Source: Lepas anatifera
Lineage: Eukaryota > Arthropoda > Thecostraca > Lepadidae
Direction: 5' to 3'
Assembly (NCBI GenBank): GCA_034440635.1
Contig: JAOTON010001483.1
Coordinates: 682,001 to 746,000, forward strand
Length of the DNA: 64,000 nucleotides
In this document: piece after piece, positions 11,572-22,070 of the stretch
Layout of the letters: the number at the start of each line of letters is the position of its first letter
Position numbering within the stretch: the first letter of the stretch is position 1
Notes under the pieces: generated by a model
What the model was told of the DNA's origin: nothing
The model's input: only the letters and a program-made list of their open reading frames with translations
Databases searched by the model: none
Made by a program: the position numbers and the translations under genes

Positions 11572-12663
11572 GCATCATGCAGGGGTCTAAAAACTTGCCG
11601 ATCTACCTACGCCGTCGGCGACCCTATCATCTTTTGGTTGGCGACCCAGCAACCGTCTCAAACTCTGATTCCATCTGTTTTCCTATGATTTTCGCTTCCA
11701 CCATCCGCTCGTGTTTCTAACTATGCTTACCCTCTCCACTGTCTCCACCCGTTATCGTAATACATACAGTGCCCATCAAAATCTATTGGATGAAGTCTGC
11801 CAGTTGCTTTGGCCAAGAATGGGCAGAATCTACTTCGACAAAGAGCCAAGTTAGCCTTCGTTTCCCGGCTTGTTTGCCGTTTATGAAAGACAGCTTGGCT
11901 ACAACGGGGCACCTTTGGCCGATTACATCTGGTATCATCACCGCCCTTAGTTGCTGCTAGTCTATGCTAGTTATGTTTCTTCTTATTACAATTTTTGGTT
12001 CCAATTTTATGAAAAACGACTGAAATCACCTGGTACTTTAGATGATGCCATCTCCCTATACCGTATTTATGTACTATTTCTAAGTTCAAACTAGAATGTA
12101 CTAGAATCTGTCACGAGTCGGTACCAAGTCGGTGATTTTCTTTTTTTCAATAGGCGACTAATGGGCGACCAAGTCGGCCGAAACCGCCGACTTGCGTGGT
12201 CGCCTGGTCGCCGGTGGTCACCCTGGTACATTTTCGGTGTCTGCGGCCTTCAGAACGAGCGCGGCGCGGGCTCCCGCTAATATTTTTGTATTCTTGTTGG
12301 AAGCAGTCGGCGCCGTTTTTGACGACTGGTGTTCAATTTGTTAAATCCAAGGGGCTAAATCAAGGTGTGCGTTTATCATAGACGGCCCGTGCAATCTAGG
12401 TGGGTTTTGGAGTCTACTTGCAATGATGTTTCCTTGTTTTGCTTTATCGCGAGAAGTCTCAGAAGGAAAAAAAACTTGAATACAAGTGGTGCATGTTTAA
12501 ACCCTTTTCAACCACAGTCACGCTAAAATATCATCGTAAACATTGTTGTATAGTCACACATTCCCAAGGGCGTGGATTTCCTAAATGATTTTTGGGGTGC
12601 CTAATTATGAGACTATCCATAACAAGTATACTGTTTTTGATACCACCATGTTCTTGTCTTATA

Positions 12664-13013
12664 CCAGTGTGCAAAGTACGGCATTTTCGTCGAGATCTTG
12701 TCGGTGCGAGTGCCCTTGGAGACAGGACCGACTGGTGCAAATTTTATCAACCTGGTGCGAACTTGCGAGGTTAGTGACACTTATACTAAACAAATAATGG
12801 CTGAATGGCTATTAAGACACAGGAGGGGGCCTTATAAAAATCCCTTAACTAACTGACTAATGATTGAGGTAGCATTGCATTGTAGGGGTAGGAATGGGTA
12901 CATTTTTTCCCTGGTATGTGCCAGATTGGTGCGAATTTTTGGAGGCTGGTGGTGCGAGAATTTTAGATGGCTGGTGCGACTCGTCTGGCATGCTGCCGTA
13001 CTTTGCAGACTGG
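12664..13013. mobile_element. hAT-like MITE nested in the 4.46-kb element
   Basis: CCAGTGTGCAAAGTACGGCA at 12664 pairs with its inverted copy ending at 13013 (19 of 20). Flanks GTCTTATA (12656-12663) and GCCTTATA (13014-13021) match at 7 of 8. The 350-base body holds several GGTGCGA motifs and no gene. Confidence 0.75.
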
Positions 13014-14934
13014 GCCTTATAGCTGGACATATAACTGGGTGACCAAGTAGGCCTGTTGTTTATAAATTTTAAAGTCCCTGAAATGAGAAATAGGAAAATT
13101 TTAAGGATGCTCTTAGAAGGCACAGAAAATAACTTTAGCTTTCATTTGGGGTGCCACAGCAGTGACAGGTCCAAGGGATCCCTGAACTCGAGTTCAGGAC
13201 CCCTTAAGTTTGAAAGGATTAAGGGCGGCCTGAGGAAAAGGGTACCCCAAAACTGATTAAACCAGGTCTGTGAGGCAGAAAATACCTTGCTACTGCCCCC
13301 ACCACTAGAATACAAATGATGGGGCTACAGATGGATCTTTGAAGTTTAGAAGTTGTGAAAAATGGCATTAAAGGTGCTGAAAACAGGTTTTGTTGTGCTA
13401 GGTTGGCTCACATCATGTTCTGTATGGCCATATGTCTTGGTCTGTATATATTATTATCTCAAGTGGCAATAGAAATCAAATATTAAAAAACTTGTTTATT
13501 GTTTCACTAGGTATCTATTAATTGATTTTGTATATGACTAGTGTTTTATTTACACAGATGCACCAAGACATGTGAATGATCATAATAAACATGTTGAGCT
13601 TCAATATTTGAAGCAGGGTATAAAGTATGATTTCCTGTTTCTGCTTCAAAGATAAGTGTCCTATAAAATTTTAAGAACAGAAATAAGCCAGGTAGAAAGA
13701 ACAAAAGTTTGTTTCATGGCCTAAAATATTGTTCTGGAAAATGGTCGCATGCATTCCCATAATTGAGAATGGGTGTTCCCATCTATGAGTCAAGCAGTCC
13801 CATTTATGGCACTGTTACCATTTTTAAGTCACACCAACCACAGTTTTCTCCCACTGATTGATCATGATAGCCACCCTTTTGGGTGAAGTGTGCCCTTTTG
13901 GTTGACAGCATGCAATCTCAGAGGGCTGCCCCTTACTAAAATCCTAGATCCATCTCTGTGCATTGGTACCCCATAAGGGATATAAATGTGCATTCCTGCA
14001 CAGCACAAAGATGTGATAAGCCATTTCCAATTTGCCAGAAGTCTCCACTGCAAGGACAATGGTCCAATCCAAGTCTGCCAAACATAGAATAAGCTGTGTC
14101 TTTTGCACAGATGGATGCACACTGGGTGATCAGGGTGTGTGAGTATGTTTTTTAACTGACTGATTATATGCATCCAAGTTTCTGATAATATCTTGTATTT
14201 TTGTCACAAGAAAGTTGAATCGTTTTGTTTTCTCTAGTATGGATGAAATATGGAAGCACTGCCACAGAGGTACAGCAGAAATATCACAGAGAGATTGTGT
14301 CCACCACAAAAGAACAGGTTGCTGAAATGCAAACTGTTCTTCTCAGTACCCAATCCTGGTCCAAATAGGTCATCAGCAACTATTCTGGAAACTTTTTCAG
14401 TCCTGATTTTTAATGCTAAAATGCATCAATTAAGAGCTTTGGAAATAGTTATCATGGGAATGATGTCATGGAAAGAAAACAAGGTTATTCCCAAGAGACA
14501 GCATTGCTATTGCTTTGAGTAGAACCATGTTCAACAATGGAGCGAAAATTGGGCCTCATCTTAGCAATGGTTGATATTTTCCACTGCACTTCTGAGGAAA
14601 TGTTGCCAATGAATAATGTTTGAATTATTTATTTGAAATGTTACAGGAATTCATCTGATTTCTGGCGCCTCAAGGTGAAAAATCACAAGTATTTCACGAC
14701 GCATGTTTGTACATGAAAACATTTTTCTCTAGTTAAATGAAACATCGGAACTGTTTCTGAGGCTCTTTTTTAAGGTGCTGCAAACCCTTTTATTTGTCTC
14801 TAAGATAAGGCCTAACAATTTTTCACATGGATGGACACAAAATAAAACCATTATTGATGAGAGAACAACAATGGTGCATCAATCATTGTTGAATCTTGCT
14901 TGGTATAGAAGTGATGGGCGAAAATGTTAATGCC

Positions 14935-15125
14935 CAGGGGCGCTCCCACGGAATTTTTACAGGGGAACGGACCCGGGCTGGTGCTGACCGGGGCAGGGGA
15001 ATTGTGAGCATATTTGGTACCTGACAGCATTAATGACGATGAACCTAAAATTTTGGGGAGACCTCCCCCTGGTTGGCCAACAGGAGGATGCGTAGGTACC
15101 CCGTCCCACCGCTTTCGGCGCCCAT
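14935..15125 (-). mobile_element. MITE, CAKGGGCGC family (copy 1)
   Basis: The reverse complement of this block matches 57421-57612 along its length, including the TTGGCCAACAGG, GACAGCATTAATG and ACCCGGGCTG regions. The ends are CAGGGGCGC and GGCGCCCAT. Flanks TTAATGCC and TTAATTGCC suggest an 8-base target duplication with a small indel. Confidence 0.65.
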
Positions 15126-16048
15126 TTAATTGCCCTTGTGTACGGGCAGTGTATCATCTTTGACCTCGATTGACCTCCAAACAGACTTAGCCTAAGATTA
15201 GTGGGCACTATCGATACGTATTCATGACTGCGTAGTGCGTATAAATGACTGATCACTATCCAACATTGGTTTTTAGGTCCGACATATCACGCCCAATGCG
15301 AGCGTTCTTCCTATTATAACTTGAAGCTACGTGATAACATCCCCAATATTCAGTGTCCTGTTGCGCCCTAGCCTTTGAACCGATATGAAAATGGATGTTG
15401 CCTTAGTGAAAGAGCTGGTCCGGCTCTGTCGAATAGCGTTGAGGAAGTGGTTCCGGCTATTTTGCGTACGGAGATAAGCAAGGTTTTATAGAGCACTGCA
15501 TTTGATACATTTTGACGTATATGAATGATTCCCCTCTGGTGACCACAGTATTGACCTTCCGCAAAAATTCCGGGAGTAACGCCGACTGCATTTCCGACGA
15601 CCTTTCGATCGCTTTTTCCGCTTCTATCTTTCTTTGTTTCCGAGATCGAGGGTGTCATTTTTAACCCCCTTCCACCAGGGGGGTCATAGGTGATTCATGC
15701 TGGTCGCCGGGGCTAGGGTTAAGGGCCAGCATGTATAATTTTGTTGCTTTCAGATCATAACTTTGACTTTAATACTGAATTATAATCTCATGAAATCACT
15801 TAGGTAATGATTTGATTCTGTCTTAGGTCATCGATATCGAGAAACCCGATCTATATTTTATAGGTTTTTTATATCTATATTTTATCGGGACCTTCCCCCT
15901 TGCACTCGCCAGTGATTCCCTATAGCCATATTTATACCTTTTTAAGACCGATTTTGTAATACATGTAGTATTAGGTTCGGCGACCATCTAAGAAGCTTGG
16001 ATTTTAGTCGGCGACCACAAGCTCACTTTTTAGACCCCTGGCATCATG

Positions 16049-16661
16049 TTCTTTCTTTTAACTGTTACATGCTTATTTGAATGTAATGCAACTGCGGTTG
16101 TACCTGTATATGTGAAAATGTGTTCGTCATCTCTTATAAATATTCATGTATTGTTTTATCAAATTACTTGAGCTGTAAGTGGGATCATCCTGTTGTTCAT
16201 ATATTCTGAATTAATACAAATTCAAATACAAATGCGCAACATCGTGTAAGGCCAGGCCCAGCGAAAGCGATTGGTGGTATGCGTATGCATTCCAGGTAAT
16301 TACTAAAGGGCCTACCACATCCCAGAACGACCCATTCATGCCTTTGGTGCTATCTGAGATGAACACCACCGTCGGAGTTTGAACTTAACATCAGCCCGAT
16401 GCTTGACTTTTCCAGTCAAATTGAAGCTGACTTTCCCATGTTTGCTGAGAAGATAAGTGGGAAGCAAACAAAGCACATATATGAAGGTTGTTTGGCTTCA
16501 AAGGGACCATTATTTGGCAGAAAGGAGTTGAGGCTCTCCTGACAACCCAACCCCCTTTCTGGACGGTGTCAGAACCTTGGTTCTTCCCTTTCCTGGTTCT
16601 GTTGTTACCCTCTGCCCCAGCTTTTGTGACTGGACAGAATTATTGAACACCAGACACTGCT
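16049..16661. other. Unannotated intergenic DNA
   Basis: No gene, repeat or site recognised. Confidence 0.45.
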
Positions 16662-16669
16662 CCTCCATA

Positions 16670-16953
16670 CATAAGCGGATCCAGGATTGCCGATCGGGGG
16701 GAAGGCACCTTCCCGGGTAGGGAGGGGGCGCCATCTGGACCAGGGTAAGTAGCCAGCAAACCTATCAGGTGGGCGCAAAATCCTATCAGTGGGCGCCGAT
16801 TTTCGCATCCTGGAGGGGAGGGGGAGTGAGCAGCAACATTTCAGAGGGCGTCATCGACCTTTCAAGGGGTGCCGTGACCATCTCAGGGGGTCCCGAGGGT
16901 CGATGGGGGGGGGCACGTGCCCCCTTTGCCCCCACCCCCTGGATCTGTCTATG
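16670..16953. mobile_element. hAT-like MITE with perfect target duplication
   Basis: CCTCCATA at 16662-16669 and 16954-16961 is a perfect 8-base duplication. The ends are CATAAGCGGATCCAGG and CCTGGATCTGTCTATG. The 284-base body (GGGGGCGCCATCTGGACC, then a C-rich right half) is shared with 9234-9459 and the partial copy from 61237, which defines a subfamily. Confidence 0.8.
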
Positions 16954-17429
16954 CCTCCATATTGGGAAGGAAACTGCAGTTCCTTAAAACTTGAAAATGT
17001 CACAAGTTGACAGTGGATTGTTGGTCATATCATTTCTAAAATTTTCATTTTTTATCTTGCATGGGAATAATGTTTCATTCGCAACATCATTTGACTTGCC
17101 GTGTATCACTTCAGCCTAACCTTACTAAAGCTGTCAGAATCCGGGGTCGGAAAGGCTACTTTCCCTTGTGTTAGTATGAGATCTCTGATGCTTCGACCAA
17201 AATATTGAGCTGAGTGAAAAAGTTCTCGGTCGCATTTTCAGAGAGTATTTTTAGTGGCGCGCGTTTTTTCTGTAGCCGCCCCGAAAACAGCTATTTAGGA
17301 GGTTCCGAACATATTTTCCCATTGGGGTGAATGTGGATGAATTGTATGCTATTTCGCATAAACTAGGTCCATTGGTAGGGGTCGCATTTCTGCTAAACTT
17401 TCTGTAAAATGATGTCATCTAGTTGTAAG

Positions 17430-17481
17430 ACATCGAAAGAGATTGAATCACATCGAAAGAGATTGAATCACATTGAAAGAG
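17430..17481. repeat. 20-bp tandem repeat, 2.6 copies
   Basis: The unit ACATCGAAAGAGATTGAATC occurs twice exactly (17430, 17450) and a third, diverged partial copy starts at 17470. Confidence 0.85.
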
Positions 17482-18882
17482 TTGAAAGTGATTTCCCTTG
17501 CACTGCAATTGCTCCTGCTGGCTGGCCTAGCTGTAAGATTACATCATTGGAGAACATGCAAGTCACTTGAGAGAGTGGTTGCCCTCTCGCATGCCGCAGA
17601 TGCACACAGTTCGGGGGAGCTTTCATCCCGCCGTCAAGCTTGCACTCTGTTGGCAAACATGGCCACAGTTGTGTGGGAGCTGGGTTTGTTGATTAAATCT
17701 AAACAGACCTATTGTCGTGAAGGTGGCATTATCGTGAGCGCACGAAGAGTACGAATCGAGAGCTTACTTCACGGACTTACGAGAGCTTACTTACGAACTT
17801 ACGAGAGCTTTTGCCCCGACCCCTCAAACGTGATTGTGGAGATGAACACTGGGGTGATCAACAGCGCCGTTCACAATTATTTCGTGATTAGGAGAGATTG
17901 ATTTGCTATTCGCTTAGTATGACACTCTAAACCCAGCTCCTAATTTCAAACGGAGTAAAAATGCACGGCATCATACTTCAAACCACTTTTATTTTGTCCC
18001 CGACCCCTCAAACATGGGTTTAGAGAGGAACACTGGTATGACCAAGATATAATTTGCATCACACGACGCAGATCAATACAGGGGCCTCCCTGTCCTAAAT
18101 TCTGATAACGTCACTATGCGGCGCTAGTATGCTGGTACAGTTCCGCTCCCACCTCCCACCTCCCCCCCTCCGCAGATGTATGTCGTGTCAACAGGCCGAT
18201 AAGGGAGCGCGCTCAGTGAATTACGTGCCATGATCCATGTGGATAATAGCACCTGGTGATATACGCCCCGGCAAAGTTTCACACCAAAGCTAAGGGGTGT
18301 AATAAACTGCTATTCTGTCGGATGAGTGAGTATATTCAGAATACGAGCAGTGCCGAGGTCTGCCGTTTCACCAAAGCTTCGACTCTGATGAATATTCAAC
18401 AAGTACATGGTTTTCAGGTAGAACTCGGAATTGTTTAGCCATTAATCAGACCAGCTCCTAGACGTTTGCTATACATGCACGGTGAAAGTGATATCGATGT
18501 CCCAAAGTACCCATCACCTCGAAGGCCTTGGAGGGAATAACCACGGCTATCAATCCCCGCTACGGTAAGCATTACGGACAAGTCCCCCACAGTCAATGGG
18601 AATTAACTTCAACACAGTTGAGTGACTCCACAATACCGCAAGGTGCTACAATGTCGCAACAGCATCTGCAACATGCTAAGCTCCGTTGGGTGATCTTTAA
18701 GCCTGGCAGCTGGAGCAACACATCTTTGTCAGCTTCCCCGGCCGCGGCGATAGCGTCACGAACGCGCCCAAATTGTATTACCTTCAAACCCAATTGGCGG
18801 CCGTATATTTTCCCAGTGGTGGTTAGCCGCGATGGTCGGCGAGAGCCGCCGGCAGGTTCAGCTGCAGGCTGGGTCCGGCTGT
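17482..18882. other. Intergenic DNA with local duplications, no recognised gene
   Basis: A 142-codon plus-strand frame (17473-17901) starts with a hydrophobic stretch but overlaps tandem ACTTACGAGAGCTT repeats and has no recognised domain. The phrase CCGACCCCTCAAAC recurs at about 17818 and 17999, so this region is internally duplicated. Frames on both strands at 18528-18959 are likewise unrecognised. Confidence 0.4.
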
Positions 18883-18890
18883 TACCCAGG

Positions 18891-19086
18891 CATTGGCGGA
18901 TACAGGAACAACTTTTGGAAGGGGCCAAATCAACGTTTTGGAGGGGGCTAAATCGATAAAAATCGCGGAAATATTCTTAAAGCAAAACAGCCAAAATTTG
19001 GTTATTTTGGGCGAGTGCAAAAATACTACTTTAGGCTTTAGTCGAGGCACGGCCCCTTTGTCCCCTCTCCCTTGGATCCACCAGTG
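18891..19086. mobile_element. hAT-like MITE, 196 bp
   Basis: The ends CATTGGCGGATACAGG and CCTTGGATCCACCAGTG are inverted and diverged. Flanks TACCCAGG (18883-18890) and TATCCAAG (19087-19094) match at 6 of 8. Confidence 0.65.
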
Positions 19087-19094
19087 TATCCAAG

Positions 19095-19828
19095 CATCCA
19101 CGGTAAAGAGATACATCATTGTCGAATATCAATTTCATCTGAAATATATCAATCAGCCACAGCAGACATGTTTATTACCCATCGTCATGATATTCTTTGT
19201 TTACAGAGATTGTTATGCAGGAGAACCTTCAACAATTCAATTTAAATAAGGAGTAGGTCAACGGGAGCGGACGGTGACTTTGATATTGTGATGTGCTTTT
19301 GCGCATTACAATCACGCGTTAGCATACATGGAATACCATAGTCACTTTCTGCAATATCAACAGAGTCCGATATCCGTGACTGCTCAGATCAACAATTCCG
19401 TAAGTACATAATAGTATGTACGGACCTTGTAACAGTCTATACTGTTGTACTTAGGCTAAATGTAGTGAGCATTGCTATATGCTGTCACCACTCATGCGTC
19501 ATATTGTGTATGGGCCCTGTGTGTAGCTATAATATCACAAACAATGTGTGTAGCTATAATATCACAAACACCACAAATGCGATGTGACTGGAGATTGATA
19601 CACCTCAGAACCAAAGGAAATGTATCACTTAGTCCCTAAAAGCTTGAACAAATGGTCACACAAATCCCAGAATTGAAGAAAAGAAAGATTGTAAAATTAC
19701 TTTACAAACAAACAAGCTCTACAAATGATTTGACGCCCACCTGTTAATTAATAGCATAATTAGATGGGTGTTTTTATATTTTTATACCTCAATGGCCGAC
19801 AGATGCCCCTCAGAATGCTATAATTTTT
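19095..19828. other. Intergenic DNA with a 27-bp duplication
   Basis: No gene recognised. A 27-base unit containing GTGTAGCTATAATATCACAA is duplicated at 19519-19571. The rest is A+T-rich. Confidence 0.5.
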
Positions 19829-20015
19829 GGGGTTTAACGACGCACCAATTGCTACGGTCATATGATGTCGGAGCGGGAAGGGGAATGAGCTTAGCTTGAG
19901 CAAGGGCAGGGTGCCAAGCCTGCCTCTGGGTGGGCTCGAATCCGACACCCTGCACTTACAGAATGTCATTAGCCGAGCCGAGTGCGTGCGCTAACCGACT
20001 GCGCCACCCCGACCC
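19829..20015 (-). mobile_element. tRNA-derived SINE (Ser/Leu-like head)
   Basis: On the minus strand it starts with a tRNA-like head: GGTGGCGCAGTCGGTTAGCGC (A box), an apparent long variable arm, and a B box (GGATTCGAGCCC) near 19930. The 3' end carries CATATGACCG and TTGGTGCGTCGTTAAACCCC, the same tail as the Gly- and Arg-headed SINEs in the window. The head is therefore different while the tail is shared. Confidence 0.75.
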
Positions 20016-20123
20016 CTCAGCTTGATTAGGTGACCCATTCTATCAATGGATGCCCCGTTCCCAACGGCCAATGGATGAATCTGCTTAGGATGCTATTTCC
20101 AGTGATTGATGGATACCCCTGCA

Positions 20124-20262
20124 CAGAGGCGGATGCAGGAGCGCCGTTTAGGGGAGTCAACTTGGAAGAAATCATATAAACATAGTGTGTTTAAGAAAAC
20201 CAGTCAAAATTGCCGCTTTAGGGAGGGGAATGGCCCCTTGGCTCCCCTCTGCGTCCGCCAGT
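20124..20262. mobile_element. hAT-like MITE, about 139 bp
   Basis: The ends CAGAGGCGGATGCAGG and CTCTGCGTCCGCCAG are inverted. TACCCCTGCA flanks it on both sides (20114-20123 and from 20261), so the 8-base target duplication is contained in a perfect match. Confidence 0.7.
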
Positions 20263-20278
20263 ACCCCTGCATACAGGG

Positions 20279-20420
20279 GTACTGGCGATCAGGCCTTCAT
20301 CCAGGATTCAGGGGCTCAAGCCCCCCACTATTGCCTCGGATCAGCCTCCAGCTATGCATCAACTATAGGCACTCAGACATTTGGGGGGCGCTCCCTTGCC
20401 CCTCCTTGTATCCGCCACTG
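20279..20420. mobile_element. Diverged hAT-like MITE, same subfamily as 9683-9833
   Basis: The interior (ATTGCCTCGGATCAGCCTCC, then TATAGGCACTCAGACATTT) and right end TATCCGCCACTG match the element at 9683-9833. The left end ACTGGCGATCAGG is worn. It lies directly beside another MITE. Confidence 0.65.
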
Positions 20421-21035
20421 TCTGAATACAATGTTATGGCCAAGAGGTTGAAGCCCTTCCAGCTCGACCTGACAGTTACAAATGCTTTACAGACTTTTAC
20501 CCTTACAGCTTGATTCAATATTCCTTGTACGGACACACTGACTGCGGACGAGTTTTACCCCTGCGGTGGTCGGATATTCATGCGCATGATCTAGTGTCAA
20601 GTCGGTGGAAGGATGCCCATGCATGCACCTTATATAAATGCCCCAATTGTCAACCCCTATAACATGATTTCATTCAAGGCTGGAGATATAATCTCGATCC
20701 AGGGATGGCTTAACGCTGACACGACAGTACAAACCCTATACAAGCCTATGGGAGACCGAGAATTCAGGGGCGTTCTGCTCCAGCCTGAACCCTCCTTTTT
20801 CCAGCCATGATTTCATTTCCATCCAGTCGGTACCTGTGTGATACAGCCAACGATCTAATGGTGTCGCACCGATAATTTCATGCAAAGAGATCGACATGTG
20901 TCCCTGGAAATTATTTCGCTGATTTTTCTCGCCCGCGTGAGACTCGTTCGATGCATACACCTTCCATCATTTGTCTTCGATCGGTTGATAGACGTCCCGT
21001 GGCGCACACGATTTGCAAATCACATCACCTGCAGC
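20421..21035. other. Unannotated intergenic DNA
   Basis: Overlapping short frames occur on both strands, with no recognised domain. Confidence 0.4.
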
Positions 21036-21372
21036 GCACATCCGGGCATCTGCTCACATCCGCGGCATCTGCTGCACACATCCGCGGCATCGCTGCACAC
21101 ATCCGCGGCATCTGCGCCACATCCGCGGCATCTGCTGCACACATCCGCGGCATCTGCTGACATCCGGGCATCGGCGCACATCCGCGGCATCTGCGCACAT
21201 CCGCGGCATCTGCTGCACATCCGCGGCATCTGCTGCGCATCCGCGGCATCTGCTGCACACATCCGCGGCATCTCTCACACATCCCGGCATCTGCAGCGCA
21301 CATCCGCGGCATCTGCTGCACACATCCGCGGCATCTGCTGCACACATCCGCGGCATCTGCTGCGCACATCCG
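21036..21372. repeat. CATCCGCGGCATCTGCTGCA minisatellite
   Basis: About 15 units of 17-23 bases carry the core CACATCCGCGGCATCTGCTG. Small length changes between units shift the frame, so frames open on both strands (up to 200 codons) give Cys- or His-rich repeats with no coding signal. The array ends abruptly against a fragment of the lectin gene. Confidence 0.85.
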
Positions 21373-21437
21373 CAGACCAGCTTCTGGACTGTGAACCTCG
21401 GCGGTCCAGCGCAGGTCCAGCGCAGGTCACCGGTAGA
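21373..21437 (+). pseudogene. Inverted fragment of the neighbouring lectin gene
   Basis: A 43-base stretch starting GACCAGCTTCTGGACTGTGA is identical to the coding strand of the lectin gene (genomic 22349-22391) but lies in the opposite orientation about 950 bases downstream of it. It encodes SFWTVNLGGPAQV of the fucolectin-type domain. An 11-base stretch (CCAGCGCAGGT) is duplicated in tandem just before homology ends. It is too short to function and abuts the minisatellite on its left. Perfect identity suggests a recent rearrangement or gene conversion. Confidence 0.8.
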
Positions 21438-22019
21438 ATATCAGCAAAATGTTTTTGTAAGCCCGCTGTACTACGCGAATAGAGATAGATGAATTTAAGC
21501 GGCATATACAAGCAATTAATGAGCCAGGGCATAAGAGCTCTTAATAAAGGTTTTTTTCTGTAAAACCATAGCTGACAAACTTCTCAAGGCGTATTTTGGC
21601 GTTGAACTTAACCCTTTTAGTGAAGGGGCGCTCATTTGTCCCTCTTGAATGTTTTTTCGTCCTCTGTTTATACCAAAAGATTGCGGTTAGATTACATCAT
21701 GCAATATGATGTATATTATGTTATGACATGATCTTGAAGGTTTTTTAGGGGTTTGTTCACATGTCGATCTCTATTGTTCAGTTCAATGTCACAGGTCATG
21801 ATCATGGGTCATGGGTCAGGGCCAGGCCCTCATTTTCAGCTAAACGGCTGCTACAATGTTAGTTACGCTATTACTATGAGGAATATCTTATATTGTGATG
21901 GCATAGTTCAATAACCTTGAGTCACCTTGACTCCAGATTTTCAGAACATGCTGCGGGGACATCCCCTTTGTGCTCTTAGCTCATTTGGAGTATATTCGAT
22001 ATTTTTCCGCTTATACTAA
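21438..22019. other. Downstream flank of the lectin gene
   Basis: A+T-rich sequence beyond the lectin gene's 3' end. It has GGTCATGATCATGGGTCATGGGTCA-like short repeats near 21796 and no clear AATAAA on the minus strand close to the stop codon. Confidence 0.4.
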
Positions 22020-22070
22020 TAACTAATACTCGACTAATAATAATAATAATATTAATAACTAATACTCGAC
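22020..22070. repeat. Duplicated lectin stop-codon segment with an ATA microsatellite
   Basis: TAACTAATACTCGAC occurs at 22020-22034 and again at 22056-22070, separated by TAATAATAATAATAATAT. The second copy contains the lectin stop codon and last codons, so the end of the gene has been duplicated downstream with a small microsatellite between the copies. Confidence 0.8.

Larger units (their letters stand above)
11572..16048. mobile_element. 4.46-kb hAT-type transposon with perfect target duplication
   Basis: The 8-base duplication GCATCATG (11572-11579 and 16041-16048) flanks an element at 11580-16040. Its ends start CAGGGGTCTAAAAA and are perfectly inverted for 14 bases. An 8-base duplication plus CAGGGG ends defines hAT elements. 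Just inside both ends, and again near 12110-12230, GGCGACC / GTCGGCGACC recurs, as expected of subterminal transposase-binding sites. No frame longer than about 100 codons lies inside and none looks like a hAT transposase, so it is non-autonomous or decayed. It carries two smaller MITEs; the rest of the interior is A+T-rich and unrecognised. Confidence 0.85.

Noticed and set aside
17473..17901. 142-codon frame with a hydrophobic N-terminus
   Set aside because: It overlaps tandem duplications (ACTTACGAGAGCTT, CCGACCCCTCAAAC), has no known domain and no splice or start context.
18528..18959. Overlapping frames of 143 (plus) and 111 (minus) codons
   Set aside because: Both run into a MITE at 18891, neither has a recognisable domain, and their mutual overlap suggests chance openness in GC-rich DNA.
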